Shown: piece after piece, positions 32,483-41,470 of the stretch | How the letters are laid out: the number at the start of each line of letters is the position of its first letter | Numbering within the stretch: the first letter of the stretch is position 1 | Assembly (NCBI RefSeq): GCF_017163935.1 | Contig: NZ_JABVZR010000002.1 | Location: 1-64,000, forward strand | Source of the DNA: Novosphingobium terrae | GTDB lineage: Bacteria > Pseudomonadota > Alphaproteobacteria > Sphingomonadales > Sphingomonadaceae | Length of the DNA: 64,000 nucleotides | Reading direction: 5' to 3' | Program-made: the position numbers and the translations under genes | Notes under the pieces: generated by a model | Told to the model about the DNA's origin: nothing | What the model saw: the letters and a program-made list of their open reading frames with translations, nothing else | Database searches by the model: none

Positions 32483-33349
32483 ATGATCAATCGACAGATG
32501 TCGGCTGTTGTGCCGACCTCAGCCTTCGTGCTGCTGTGGAGCAGCGGCGCCATCATTTCGGAAATCGGGCTTCAGCATGGCTCGCCCTTTGGGCTGCTGA
32601 TCCTGCGCTATGGCCTTGCCCTGGCCGTGCTGACCCTGGCCGCCATCCTTAACCGGCAACTGCTGCCCGCCAGGGGCAGCCGCAGCAGAGTTGCCTTTAT
32701 CGGCTTTGCCATCGCAGGGGTCTATTCGGTCTGCTACCTGCTGGCGATGGACCATGGGGTGACGCCCGGCGCCTTGGCCACCATCCTTGGCATCCAGCCC
32801 ATTCTCACCATGCTGATCACGGAGCGAAAGGTTGGCCCGATGCGCCTTCTGGGCCTGCTGCTGGCGCTGGGCGGTCTTGCCATGGTCGTCGGCGACGGGC
32901 TGGCCGCCATGCGCTTCGAGCCTGTCGGGCTGCTCTTTGCCCTGCTGGGGCTGATGGGCATCACCTTCGGATCGATCGCGCAAAAGCGTGAGACCCAGGC
33001 GCCCTGGGTGGTGCTGCCGATGCAATATGCGGTGGGGCTGCTGGCCGTCTGCTGCGCGGCGACGGCGTCAGGCACGCATTCCCTTTGGCCCGCCACATGG
33101 GACACCAGTTTTGTGCTGTCAGGCGTCTGGCTGGGGCTGGTGATTTCGGTGGGAACGACCTTCCTGCTCTACCGCCTGATCGCCCGGGGCAATCTGGTGA
33201 ATGTCACCAGCCTGTTCTATCTGGTTCCCGGTGTCACGGCGGCCATGGACTGGGCCGTGTTAGGCCATCCGATGTCCATCCTTGCGATGGGCGGGCTGGT
33301 GCTGATCATGGTGGGGCTCTGCGTGGTGTTTCGCGCGGATCGGCCATAG
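32483..33349 (+). CDS. EamA/DMT-superfamily transporter
   Basis: This 288-residue protein has ten helices: two EamA units with AFVLLWSSGAIISEIGLQHG in the first and a final LAMGGLVLIMVGLCVVF helix. It lies downstream of the other EamA gene on the same strand but after a 276-base gap, so it is probably transcribed separately. The substrate is unknown. The AraC gene converges on it from the right. Confidence 0.82.
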   Translation: MINRQMSAVVPTSAFVLLWSSGAIISEIGLQHGSPFGLLILRYGLALAVLTLAAILNRQLLPARGSRSRVAFIGFAIAGVYSVCYLLAMDHGVTPGALATILGIQPILTMLITERKVGPMRLLGLLLALGGLAMVVGDGLAAMRFEPVGLLFALLGLMGITFGSIAQKRETQAPWVVLPMQYAVGLLAVCCAATASGTHSLWPATWDTSFVLSGVWLGLVISVGTTFLLYRLIARGNLVNVTSLFYLVPGVTAAMDWAVLGHPMSILAMGGLVLIMVGLCVVFRADRP

Positions 33350-33363
33350 AGGCTCCGGCGGCT

Positions 33364-34257
33364 TCAAGCCGAAGCTGCCTCCCGGCACAGCCGTCCGTCT
33401 CGCGCGGGCGGCTGGCCATATTGCCGTCGATACTCGCGACTGAACTGCGAAGGGCTTTCATAGCCGACCGCAAAAGCCACCAGCGTCACGCTTTCCGCAC
33501 TGGCCAGCAGGCGGGCGCGGGCGGCATGCAGCCGCAATTGCTTCTGATACTGCACCGGCGTCATCGCCGTGATGGCACGGAAATGACGGTGGAAGGAGGT
33601 GAGGCTCATCCCGGCGATCTGCGCCAGAACGCTCACCCGGATCGGCTCGGCCAGATGGCTGCGCAGCCATTGCAGCGCCCGCCCGATCCGCGCCGTATGG
33701 CTGTCGGCCAGCCCGATCTGGCGCAGCACCGCGCCCTGAGGCGTACTCAACACCCGCCAGAGGATTTCCCGTTCCATGGCTGGAGCCAGCACCGGAAGAT
33801 CGGCGGGATGATCGAGCAGGCGCAGCAGGCGGACCACCGCCTCGATCAGCGCATCAGGCATGGTGCCGACCATGACGCTGGCCGGATTGCCGGCGGGCAG
33901 AGCCAGCCCCGGCTGCTCCAGCAGCAGCGCGGCGACGGCTTCGGGGCGGATGCGCAGGCCCACACCCAGAAAGGGTTGCTCCGCCGTGGCGCCGATCACG
34001 AAACTGTTCATCGGCAGCTCGATCGACACCGCCATCCCCTCCCCCGGACCATAGGTGAGAGTTCTGTCACCCACCTCGATTTGCTTGGTCCCCTGCGCGA
34101 TCAGCGAAAAAACCGGATCGGTGACATGGATGCAGGGCAGCGTCGGGCCATCTTCGCGCCCCAGCAGGATGTTGGGCAAAGCGGCCAGCGGCGCGCCGGA
34201 GGCCACCACATGGCGGGCGATCAGATCGCGCAATTCAGCAAGCAAAGCATCGGCCAT
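33364..34257 (-). CDS. AraC-family regulator with AraC_N domain
   Basis: This 297-residue protein has an N-terminal AraC_N (type I cupin-like) domain, about residues 20-175, and a C-terminal AraC DNA-binding domain (about 195-285: SLTSFHRHFRAITAMTPVQY and FAVGYESPSQFSREYRRQYG). It is divergent from an alpha/beta hydrolase 145 bases away. Direct GGCAGG repeats 21 bases apart lie between the two. It probably activates the hydrolase gene. The ligand is unknown. Confidence 0.87.
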   Translation of the reverse strand: MADALLAELRDLIARHVVASGAPLAALPNILLGREDGPTLPCIHVTDPVFSLIAQGTKQIEVGDRTLTYGPGEGMAVSIELPMNSFVIGATAEQPFLGVGLRIRPEAVAALLLEQPGLALPAGNPASVMVGTMPDALIEAVVRLLRLLDHPADLPVLAPAMEREILWRVLSTPQGAVLRQIGLADSHTARIGRALQWLRSHLAEPIRVSVLAQIAGMSLTSFHRHFRAITAMTPVQYQKQLRLHAARARLLASAESVTLVAFAVGYESPSQFSREYRRQYGQPPARDGRLCREAASA

Positions 34258-34313
34258 AAGGGCATCATGGCAGCAACGCCTCGCCGTGTCATCTGCCCGT
34301 CCTCACCATGATT

Positions 34314-34340
34314 GGCAGGATCAGGCATTTTATCGGCAGG
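34314..34340 (+). promoter_or_regulatory. Direct repeats suggestive of an AraC-type site
   Basis: GGCAGG at 34314-34319 and 34335-34340 are spaced exactly 21 bases, two helical turns, as in tandem half-sites for AraC/XylS proteins. They lie 63-89 bases before the hydrolase ATG. Confidence 0.45.
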
Positions 34341-34402
34341 TTTCGCCTAACACTTCGGCCTGCTTCCTCCCCACATGGCTGTCACACCCAAGGAGAACAG
34401 CC

Positions 34403-35302
34403 ATGCGGACCGACCATTCCTTCCTCAGCAGCGGCATCAGGCTTGCCGCCCATCTTTACACGCCCGATGCGCCCAACGGCCGCGCCCTTGTCATCGGCCA
34501 TCCCGGCACCGCCACCAAAGAGCAATCCCCAGCCCTCTATGCCCGCAAGCTGATAGAAAAGGGCTTTACGATCCTGACCTTCGATGCCGCTTTTCAGGGT
34601 GAGAGTGAAGGCCTGCCGCGCAGTCTGGAAGATCCGGCGCAGCGCATCGAGGATATCAAGGCGGCTGTCTCTTACCTGTCCACGCTGCCCGGTATAGCAC
34701 CTGAAAGGATCGGCGTGCTGGGAATCTGTGCCTCTGGCGGCTATGCCATTGCGGCGGCGGCAGGCGATCGGCGTATCCGCGCTGTGGCCACGGTTGCAGC
34801 GGTCGATGTCGGGCTGCAGATGCGTGTCGGAGCAGATGGACAGCAGGATAAGGCAGTTCTCGATGCCTTGCTGGAGGGCGCCGCGCAAGCCCGCAGCCGC
34901 GCGGCGCGTGGCGAACCGATGGGCGCCCTGCCCGTCTTCCCGGCCAATGAGCAGGAAGCCCGCGCGGGCGGCCAACATATCTTCGAAGGCTGGGACTATT
35001 ATTGCACGCCGCGCGCCAGGCACCCGCGCTCGGCCAAGGCGCTCAGCTGGGACAGCATCGACCGCATGGCCAGTTTTGATGCCTTCCGCTTTGTGGGCAT
35101 GATCGCCCCGCGCCCCCTGCTGATGATCACCGCCGAGCATGCGGTAACGGCATGGATGTCCCGGCAGGCCATCGCGCAGGCCGAGGAGCCCAAGACCCTC
35201 CACACCGTGAACAGGGCGAGCCATGTCGATCTCTACGATCGCGAGGGGCCGGTGAATGAGGCCGTGGCGGAGCTGGCGCGCTTCTTCCACGCGGCGCTGT
35301 AA
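34403..35302 (+). CDS. Alpha/beta hydrolase (dienelactone-hydrolase/YcjY-like)
   Basis: This 299-residue cytoplasmic protein starts at ATG 34403 with AAGGAG upstream; the longer in-frame opening to the left has no ribosome site. The nucleophile elbow reads LGICASGGYA, where cysteine rather than serine is the likely nucleophile, as in dienelactone hydrolase-like proteins. The acid and histidine are plausibly in the C-terminal part (ITAEHAVTAW and NRASHVDLYD). The divergent AraC regulator suggests inducible expression. The substrate is unknown. Confidence 0.78.
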   Translation: MRTDHSFLSSGIRLAAHLYTPDAPNGRALVIGHPGTATKEQSPALYARKLIEKGFTILTFDAAFQGESEGLPRSLEDPAQRIEDIKAAVSYLSTLPGIAPERIGVLGICASGGYAIAAAAGDRRIRAVATVAAVDVGLQMRVGADGQQDKAVLDALLEGAAQARSRAARGEPMGALPVFPANEQEARAGGQHIFEGWDYYCTPRARHPRSAKALSWDSIDRMASFDAFRFVGMIAPRPLLMITAEHAVTAWMSRQAIAQAEEPKTLHTVNRASHVDLYDREGPVNEAVAELARFFHAAL

Positions 35303-35433
35303 AGCGTCCTGCCCAAATGGGAACGCAGTGATAGGGCCAGCGCCGCATTGAGGTCCTCGCACCGCTGCCCTATGGGGGACAATCGCCTGATAGCGGCCTG
35401 CCCGTGCCGCCTGACAAACCGGATGTTCGCCGC

Positions 35434-36852
35434 ATGGATCAAGCCACCGCCACCCTCGAAACGCCTGCCTCGCAGATTCAGGCCGATCGCTCCTTCCTTG
35501 GCCATCCGCGCGGGTTGGCCTATCTGGCTTTCTCCGAGGGGTGGGAGCGCTTTTCCTATTACGGGATGACCGCGCTGCTGGCGCTTTACAGCGCGCAATA
35601 TCTTTTCAAGCCGGGCCATATCGAAAAGATCTGGGGCTTTGCCGCCTTCCGCCAGATGCTTGAGGCCTTTTTCGGCCCCCTCAGCGCGCTGGCTCTAGGG
35701 GGCGCGATTGCGGCGCTCTACAGCGGACTGGTCTATCTCACACCCCTGCTGGGCGGCTTCGTGGCCGATCGCTATATCGGGCGGACGCGCGCCGTGATCT
35801 TTGGTGCGGTGACCATGGCCGTGGGCCATTTCTGCATGGCCTTCGACCAGACCTATCTGGTGGCTCTGGCCTGCATCCTGATCGGCAGCGGTTTCTTCAA
35901 GGGCAATCTGGCGGCACAGGTGGGCGATCTCTATGCGCCGGGAGATCTGCGCCGCGCCGACGCTTTCCAGATCTATGTGCTGGCCATTCAGGTCGCGGTG
36001 ATTGTCTCGCCCATCGTCTGCGGCTTTCTGGGGCAAAAGATCGCCTGGCATTTCGGTTTTGGCGCGGCGGGCGTGGGCATGCTGATCGGCCTTGGGGTCT
36101 ATCTCTCGGGACGCCGCTGGCTCCCTGCCGAGCCCAAGCCCGAACCGGGCCATATCACCGAACCGCGCCCCAAGCTGCTGCCCGGCGAGGGCAAGCGGAT
36201 CGCCGTGCTGGTGTTGCTGATCCCGGTGATCGCCTGCGCTTACGTGGGCAATCAGGAGATTTTCGCCGCCTATGAACTCTGGGGTGACGCGCATTACCAA
36301 CTGGTGTTTTTCGGCAGCGCTATCCCGGCCAGCTTCCTGATCTCGCTCGATGCCATTGTGTCGACGGTGCTGCTGGTCTGCGTGGTCGCCTTCTGGCGCT
36401 GGTGGGGCAAGACCCGCCGTGAGCCCGATGAAATCACCAAGATCACCATCGGCACCTTTATCGCCGCGCTGGCCCCGCTCAGCCTGGCGCTGGGATCGAT
36501 GCATGAGGCCGCGACGGGCGAGAAGGTCGGTCTGGGCTGGGCGCTGGGCTTTCACATCATGAACAACATCGGTTTCTGCAACATCTATCCGGTGGGCAGC
36601 GCGCTCTATTCGCGGGTGGCCCCCAAGGCGCTGAGTTCCACCATGATGGCCGCCTATCTGCTGGCGCTGTTTCTGGCCGGCATGATCGTCACCAAGCTGG
36701 CGACCCTGCTCGACAAGCTACCGGGCAGCGTGTTCTGGGGCATGCATGCCGCGATCATTGCCGGGGCGGGTGTGGTGCTGCTGATCGCCCGCGCGGTGGC
36801 CGGGCGCCTGCTGGCGCCGACCGCGGCGGCTGAGGAGATCGCTCAGTCATAG
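35434..36852 (+). CDS. POT-family proton-dependent oligopeptide transporter
   Basis: This 472-residue inner-membrane protein has the POT signature EGWERFSYYG (ExxERFxYY) in helix 1, then LLGGFVADRYIGRTRAVIFG and GSGFFKGNLAAQVGDLY, which define the PTR2 family, and about 14 helices. It imports di- and tripeptides with protons. The start could be a GTG at 35404, but the ATG at 35434 gives the usual N-terminus; neither has a strong ribosome site. It overlaps the end of the convergent lactonase gene by ten bases. Confidence 0.9.
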   Translation: MDQATATLETPASQIQADRSFLGHPRGLAYLAFSEGWERFSYYGMTALLALYSAQYLFKPGHIEKIWGFAAFRQMLEAFFGPLSALALGGAIAALYSGLVYLTPLLGGFVADRYIGRTRAVIFGAVTMAVGHFCMAFDQTYLVALACILIGSGFFKGNLAAQVGDLYAPGDLRRADAFQIYVLAIQVAVIVSPIVCGFLGQKIAWHFGFGAAGVGMLIGLGVYLSGRRWLPAEPKPEPGHITEPRPKLLPGEGKRIAVLVLLIPVIACAYVGNQEIFAAYELWGDAHYQLVFFGSAIPASFLISLDAIVSTVLLVCVVAFWRWWGKTRREPDEITKITIGTFIAALAPLSLALGSMHEAATGEKVGLGWALGFHIMNNIGFCNIYPVGSALYSRVAPKALSSTMMAAYLLALFLAGMIVTKLATLLDKLPGSVFWGMHAAIIAGAGVVLLIARAVAGRLLAPTAAAEEIAQS

Positions 36853-37634
36853 AACGCCGGGGACAGGCGGAAGCCGGGCCAGACCTGCGCATCATGCCCC
36901 GGCACCAGCGTAGCCCCGGCCCGGTCTGCCAGAGCGCGCATCTTGCGCACCGAACGCACCGCATCCTGCGCGCTGGTCATAAAGCCCGGCAGCGCTTTTT
37001 CATGCCAGTGGTCCATGGTGTAGACGGCATCAGCGGCCAGCAGGAAAGCGCCGCTTTCGGGCAGCGTCACCAGAAAGGACTGGTGCCCCGGCGTATGGCC
37101 GGGGGTAAAGATGATCCGCAGCACGCCATCGCCATAGAGGTCATAGTCATCGCAGCTCTCGCCCTCCAGCAGCTGCCATGACAGGTCAGGTCGGTCGAAA
37201 TCCTGCCGGATATAGGCGCCCGCCGCGAACCAGTCGGGCGTGAAGGCATATTCGAGTTCGCGGCGCTGCAGAATATGCGTGGCAGGAGGGAAACGCCCGA
37301 CGGCGCCGCTGTGATCGGAATGGAGATGGGACAGGACCACGAAGCGGATGTCTTCCGGCGCCAGCCCCAGCGCGGCCAGTTGCGCCACACAGCCCTGATC
37401 CTCGCGCATCACCGGCTGATAGGCATCGACCGCGTCTCCCCAATAGGCGCGGGGATCAGCCAGACCTTCCGCCGCCAGACCACCATCGATCACCACATGG
37501 CCTTTGGGATGGGTCAGCAGAAACCATGGCACCGGGATTTCATGATCCACGCCGCAGCCCTGGTTCATCTTGATATCATGGAGCTTGCAGCGCTGCGTGC
37601 CGGACTGGAACATGTAAAGCCTGATCTCTGACAT
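36843..37634 (-). CDS. AttM/BlcC-like metallo-beta-lactamase-fold lactonase
   Basis: This 263-residue enzyme has the same length as Agrobacterium AttM/BlcC and, from memory, strong identity along its length (DIKMNQGCGVD, YAFTPDWFAAGAYIRQDFD, HEKALPGF). The dinuclear zinc motif SHLHSDH is at H103-H105-D107-H108, followed by TPGHTPGH, an AADAVYT aspartate and VPGHD. Relatives open gamma-butyrolactone and acyl-homoserine lactones, so it may quench quorum signals or metabolise lactones. ATG 37634 has a GGGAGG site. It is divergent from a LysR regulator with a palindrome between. Confidence 0.88.
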   Translation of the reverse strand: MSEIRLYMFQSGTQRCKLHDIKMNQGCGVDHEIPVPWFLLTHPKGHVVIDGGLAAEGLADPRAYWGDAVDAYQPVMREDQGCVAQLAALGLAPEDIRFVVLSHLHSDHSGAVGRFPPATHILQRRELEYAFTPDWFAAGAYIRQDFDRPDLSWQLLEGESCDDYDLYGDGVLRIIFTPGHTPGHQSFLVTLPESGAFLLAADAVYTMDHWHEKALPGFMTSAQDAVRSVRKMRALADRAGATLVPGHDAQVWPGFRLSPAFYD

Positions 37635-37720
37635 AGGGAGCCTCCCGGGAATGCTGTTGGACGGCACCTATGTCACTGAAGCCTCATCTGATGGGTAGAG
37701 GGCTCAATCCACTTTTATCC

Positions 37721-37735
37721 ATCGGATAATCCGAT
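37721..37735. promoter_or_regulatory. LysR-type palindrome between lactonase and LysR genes
   Basis: ATCGGAT-A-ATCCGAT is a perfect 15-base palindrome containing T-N11-A (37722-37734), the classic LysR box. It lies 12 bases before the LysR start in the 112-base divergent region. Confidence 0.65.
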
Positions 37736-37746
37736 AGAAGAAGGGC

Positions 37747-38640
37747 ATGGATTATCTGGCAGCCATGCGGCTTTTCGTGCGCGTTGTGGAGCGGGGCAGC
37801 CTTTCGGCGGCGGCACGCGATCTGGGCCTCGGTCAACCCGCCGTCAGCGAGCGGATCGCCCGGCTGGAGGCCGATCTGGGCGCCCGGCTGCTATGGCGCA
37901 ACACACGGGCCCTGTCGGTCACCGATGCCGGCGCGGCCTTTTACGAACGCTGCCAGATCGCCATCGAAGCTGCCGATGATGCCCTCTGCGTTGTGCGGGA
38001 GGAGCAGGCCTTGCGCGGCATGCTGCGGATCGCGGCGCCCCATGGGCTGGGCGAGCTGCTGCTTCCCCCGCTGCTGCTGCGCCTGCGCGAGGAGCATCCC
38101 GGGCTCAAGGTGGATGTGGTGCTGAACGACCGTCTGGTCGATCCGGTGACGGAGGGCGTCGATCTCTCGCTCAGGCTGGGCGATGTGGGCGATGGGCGCT
38201 TTGCCGCGCGAGGTTTGGGCAGAGTGCGCCGGGTGCTGGTGGCCTCCCCCGCCTATCTCGCCCGCCATGGCACGCCGGAGACGCCGGAGGATCTGATCCG
38301 CCATGGCTTCGCCCGCGTCTCCGGTCTGTTCAACACCGACCGGCTGACGCTGTCCACTCCCGAGAGCACCACAGCAACGGCGTTCATCGACATCGTGGCC
38401 AGCTTCAGCCATTGGCGCCCGCTGCATGCGCTGCTGATCGGCGGCGGCGCCATCGGCGTGTTGCAGGAACCGGCCTGCCGCGCCGATCTGGCGGCAGGTC
38501 GACTGTGCCGCCTGCTGCCCGACTTCACCGTGCCGGGCTTCGATCTCCACGCGCTCTTCGCCGCCCGCAGGCCCATGCCGACACGCCTGCGCATCGTGCT
38601 GGCCTTGCTGCAAGAGGAAGCCGGCAAGCTGCTGGCCTGA
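37747..38640 (+). CDS. LysR-family transcriptional regulator
   Basis: This 297-residue protein has an N-terminal winged helix (about 1-60: LSAAARDLGLGQPAVSERIARLE) and a C-terminal periplasmic-binding-protein-like effector domain (about 90-295, with LRIAAPHGLGELLLPPLL). It is divergent from the AttM/BlcC-like lactonase and probably regulates it through the 15-base palindrome. Its stop abuts the stop of the converging SDR gene with no gap. Confidence 0.9.
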   Translation: MDYLAAMRLFVRVVERGSLSAAARDLGLGQPAVSERIARLEADLGARLLWRNTRALSVTDAGAAFYERCQIAIEAADDALCVVREEQALRGMLRIAAPHGLGELLLPPLLLRLREEHPGLKVDVVLNDRLVDPVTEGVDLSLRLGDVGDGRFAARGLGRVRRVLVASPAYLARHGTPETPEDLIRHGFARVSGLFNTDRLTLSTPESTTATAFIDIVASFSHWRPLHALLIGGGAIGVLQEPACRADLAAGRLCRLLPDFTVPGFDLHALFAARRPMPTRLRIVLALLQEEAGKLLA

Positions 38641-39354
38641 TTACCAGCCAGTCGCCCCGGCATCCACGGCGATATCGGCCGCGGTGACATAACGCGCCTC
38701 ATCGCTGCCCAGCCAGACGGCAGCCCAAGCGATATCGCTTGGCTCGCCCAGCAGCTTGAGCATGTTCTTTTCCAGCACTTTATCCTGAAAGCCGGGATCG
38801 TGATCCAGATGGCGCTGCGTGGCAGCGGTGCGGATAAAGCCCGGCGCGATGGTGTTGGCGCGAATGCCATGCAGCGCGCCCTCCATCGCCAATTGCCGCG
38901 TCATGGCCAGCACGCCGCCCTTGCCCGCGCAATGCGCCAGGGCCGGCGAGCCTTCCAGCGCATGGCGGGCATTGGCGCTGGCGAAGTTGATCACGCTGGC
39001 CTTCCCACTGGCCTTCAGCCACGGCCATGCCGCCTGCGTGGGCAGGAAGACGATATCCAGCTCGCCCGCCAGCGTGGTTTTCCAGTCGGCATAGGTCAGC
39101 GTCTCGATCCAGTCGAAGATCGCAAAGGCCGCCGCATTGACCAGAATATCGATCCTGCCATGCTCCTGACCGATGGCCGTGAAGAGCACCTTGACCGCCT
39201 CTTCGCTCAGCAGATCGCAATCGCGGTCAGCGCCCTTCAGATCGAGGCCGATCACCGTGGCGCCCTCCTGCCGGAACAGCGCAGCCACGCCCTGACCGAT
39301 GCCATTGCCAGCCCCGGTGACGACCGCCACCTTGCCCTTAAGACGATCAGCCAT
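38641..39354 (-). CDS. SDR-family oxidoreductase with His in place of the catalytic Tyr
   Basis: This 237-residue short-chain dehydrogenase has the cofactor motif TGAGNGIG, LVNAAAF (NNAG position) and INFASAN with the catalytic serine. The YxxxK motif reads HCAGK (H141, K145), confirmed in the DNA as CAT, so the usual tyrosine is missing. A small SDR subgroup may use this variant; otherwise activity could be altered. It starts eight bases inside the end of the MFS gene and closes the FAH-cupin-SDR-MFS-SDR run, suggesting a step on the same aromatic or cyclic substrate. Confidence 0.82.
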   Translation of the reverse strand: MADRLKGKVAVVTGAGNGIGQGVAALFRQEGATVIGLDLKGADRDCDLLSEEAVKVLFTAIGQEHGRIDILVNAAAFAIFDWIETLTYADWKTTLAGELDIVFLPTQAAWPWLKASGKASVINFASANARHALEGSPALAHCAGKGGVLAMTRQLAMEGALHGIRANTIAPGFIRTAATQRHLDHDPGFQDKVLEKNMLKLLGEPSDIAWAAVWLGSDEARYVTAADIAVDAGATGW

Positions 39355-40591
39355 GAGCGACTCCCTTGATACCCAGTTGCGGATCGATCCGCCCTACCTT
39401 TCCCGCCACCAGCAGCACGATCACCAGACCGATCACCGCCCCTGCCGACAGCACCACAAAGGCCGGGAGAAGACCACCCGCCTGCTTGGCGGCAAGCGTC
39501 ACCACCACCGGGCTGAGGAACTGCCCCAGCGCAAAGCTGCCCTGCCACATGCCCGCACCACGCCCGCGAATCTCGAAGGGCAGCAGGCTCATGGCCCAGA
39601 CCAGCAGCGTGGGCAGCAGCATCCCCGCGCCCAATTGGTTGCAGAAGCAACCGATCAGGAAGCTTTTAGGCGTTGCGGCCTTGCCCATCGTCAGAAAGCC
39701 CACCGCCAGCAGCGCGAATTCCAGCATCAGCAGGCGCTGCACCGGCCAGCGCCCGATGCGTGAATAGATGAAAGTCCCCAGCGGCACGCCCACGCTGGCA
39801 ACCGAGGTAAGAAAGCCGGCCCGCGCCGGATCGGTGATGCCCAGCACATTGAGGCCGCTCGCCGCCTGGATCTGCACCGTGTAGAAAAACACCGAGCCAT
39901 AGAGCGTGATCGCCATGATCACCGCGATGCGCCCCCAAGGGAAGTGCGCCCAACTGGCGTTGCGCGGCGCCTCGGCCTCGCCATGGGCTCCGGGTTTGAG
40001 GTCGCGGGTGAAGGCCATCACCAGCGCCATCATCAGCAGCGCGGAGGTATAGACCCAGAAGGGCGTGCGCCAGCCATGCGCGCCCAATTGCCCGCCCACA
40101 TTGAAGAAGATCAGCGCCGACATGGAGGCAAAGGCCGTCTGCCCGGCCAGCCATTTGTCGCGTGCGGCGCCATGGTAATAGTCACCGATCATCGTGGTGG
40201 ACAGCACCATGATCAGCGCCTCGGCCAGCCCCACGCCGACGCGGCTGATCAGGATCGCCGTCAGATCATGCAGAAAGACTGGCGCGATGCCCACGATGCC
40301 ATAGGCCACAAAGCTGGCGAGCAGCAGGCGGCGGCGCCCGAAATAATCCCCCAACATCCCCGCAATCGGCGAGAACAGCGCCACGCAGAGCGCCGGGATC
40401 GTCAGGATCATCGGCACCCAATATTCATAGCCGGGCACGGCGCTGAAATTCTGCATGATCTGCGGCAGAATAGGGGCCAGCAGCACGATGGCCATGGTGG
40501 ACAGCGTGATCGGCAACAGCAAGGACAGGCCGGTCATCACCGTCACCTGCCCGCTGCCCGATCCCACCGGCGGGGCTTGATCCGCAGGCAT
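39347..40591 (-). CDS. MFS transporter in the catabolic cluster
   Basis: This 414-residue protein has 12 helices, with helix 2-3 loop ADYFGRRRLL-type GDYFGRRRLLLAS typical of the MFS. ATG 40591 is preceded by AAGGGAG; a start at 40606 lies upstream of that site. It overlaps the following SDR by eight bases. The 104-base gap from the preceding SDR gene may carry a separate promoter. It probably carries the aromatic or cyclic substrate handled by the surrounding enzymes. Confidence 0.82.
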   Translation of the reverse strand: MPADQAPPVGSGSGQVTVMTGLSLLLPITLSTMAIVLLAPILPQIMQNFSAVPGYEYWVPMILTIPALCVALFSPIAGMLGDYFGRRRLLLASFVAYGIVGIAPVFLHDLTAILISRVGVGLAEALIMVLSTTMIGDYYHGAARDKWLAGQTAFASMSALIFFNVGGQLGAHGWRTPFWVYTSALLMMALVMAFTRDLKPGAHGEAEAPRNASWAHFPWGRIAVIMAITLYGSVFFYTVQIQAASGLNVLGITDPARAGFLTSVASVGVPLGTFIYSRIGRWPVQRLLMLEFALLAVGFLTMGKAATPKSFLIGCFCNQLGAGMLLPTLLVWAMSLLPFEIRGRGAGMWQGSFALGQFLSPVVVTLAAKQAGGLLPAFVVLSAGAVIGLVIVLLVAGKVGRIDPQLGIKGVAHG

Positions 40592-40695
40592 GAGTCTCCC
40601 TTTCAATTATCGTTTTGCACAGACACGCCTTTATCGCGCCGCTGTCGAATTCACTCTAACGTTGCCCGGCCATTCACGGAACAGGATGCCGGTCT

Positions 40696-41457
40696 TCAGC
40701 TGCCATCGGTGATGAGCGTGCCACCATCCACCACCAGATTGTGACCGGTGACAAAACCGGCGGCGCTGCTGGCCAGAAAGATCGCAGCGCCCGCCACCTC
40801 TTCCGGCATGCCGGGGCGACGCAAGGGCGTCATGGCCATGCGTTTGGTCATGAAGGGTTCGTTGCCCAGCAAGGGCTTGGACAGTTCCGTGGCGATAAAG
40901 CCGGGCGAGATGGCATTGACCCGCACGCCTCTCGGCCCCCATTCCACCGCCAGATTGCGCGCCAGCTGCGCCACCCCGGCCTTGGCCAGAGCATAGGCAT
41001 TGATCGCCCCATTGCCGCGCAGGCCCGAGAGGCTGGACATCAGCACCGCGCTGCCCCGGCGCTCTGCCACATGCGGCAAGGCGAAGCCGGTCAGCACCAC
41101 CTGACTGCGCAGGTTGATCGCCATCACGCGGGCGTAATCGGCCATATCGATGCTCTCGAAACGACCGGGCCGCCCGGTGATCCCGGCGTTGCAGACCAGA
41201 ATGTCCAGCCCGCCCAGCTCCGCCACCGTGCCGCAGACCAGACGCTCAAGCGCCTGATCATCGGCGACATCACAGGCGATGCCCGGCATGCCAAGCTCGG
41301 CGGACACCCGCGACGTATCCCCGGCATCCTCGCTGGAGATCATCACCCGGGCGCCCGCAGCGATCATGCCCTGCGCAATGGCCAGGCCGATGCCGCGGGT
41401 CGAACCGGTGATCAGGGCGGTGCGGCCCCTCAGGCCGAAATCGGGGCCGGGGCTCAT
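40696..41457 (-). CDS. SDR-family oxidoreductase (3-oxoacyl-ACP-reductase-like)
   Basis: This 253-residue classical SDR is complete: TGSTRGIG cofactor loop, VCNAGITGRPG, catalytic serine in MSSLSG and YALAK with tyrosine and lysine, then NAISPGFIATELS. I chose ATG 41457, 13 bases after the cupin stop; ATG 41484 would overlap the cupin end. It uses NAD(P)H on a hydroxy/keto group, here probably of a ring or side chain in the catabolic cluster. The substrate is unknown. Confidence 0.85.
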   Translation of the reverse strand: MSPGPDFGLRGRTALITGSTRGIGLAIAQGMIAAGARVMISSEDAGDTSRVSAELGMPGIACDVADDQALERLVCGTVAELGGLDILVCNAGITGRPGRFESIDMADYARVMAINLRSQVVLTGFALPHVAERRGSAVLMSSLSGLRGNGAINAYALAKAGVAQLARNLAVEWGPRGVRVNAISPGFIATELSKPLLGNEPFMTKRMAMTPLRRPGMPEEVAGAAIFLASSAAGFVTGHNLVVDGGTLITDGS

Positions 41458-41470
41458 GCCAGAGCGCCCA

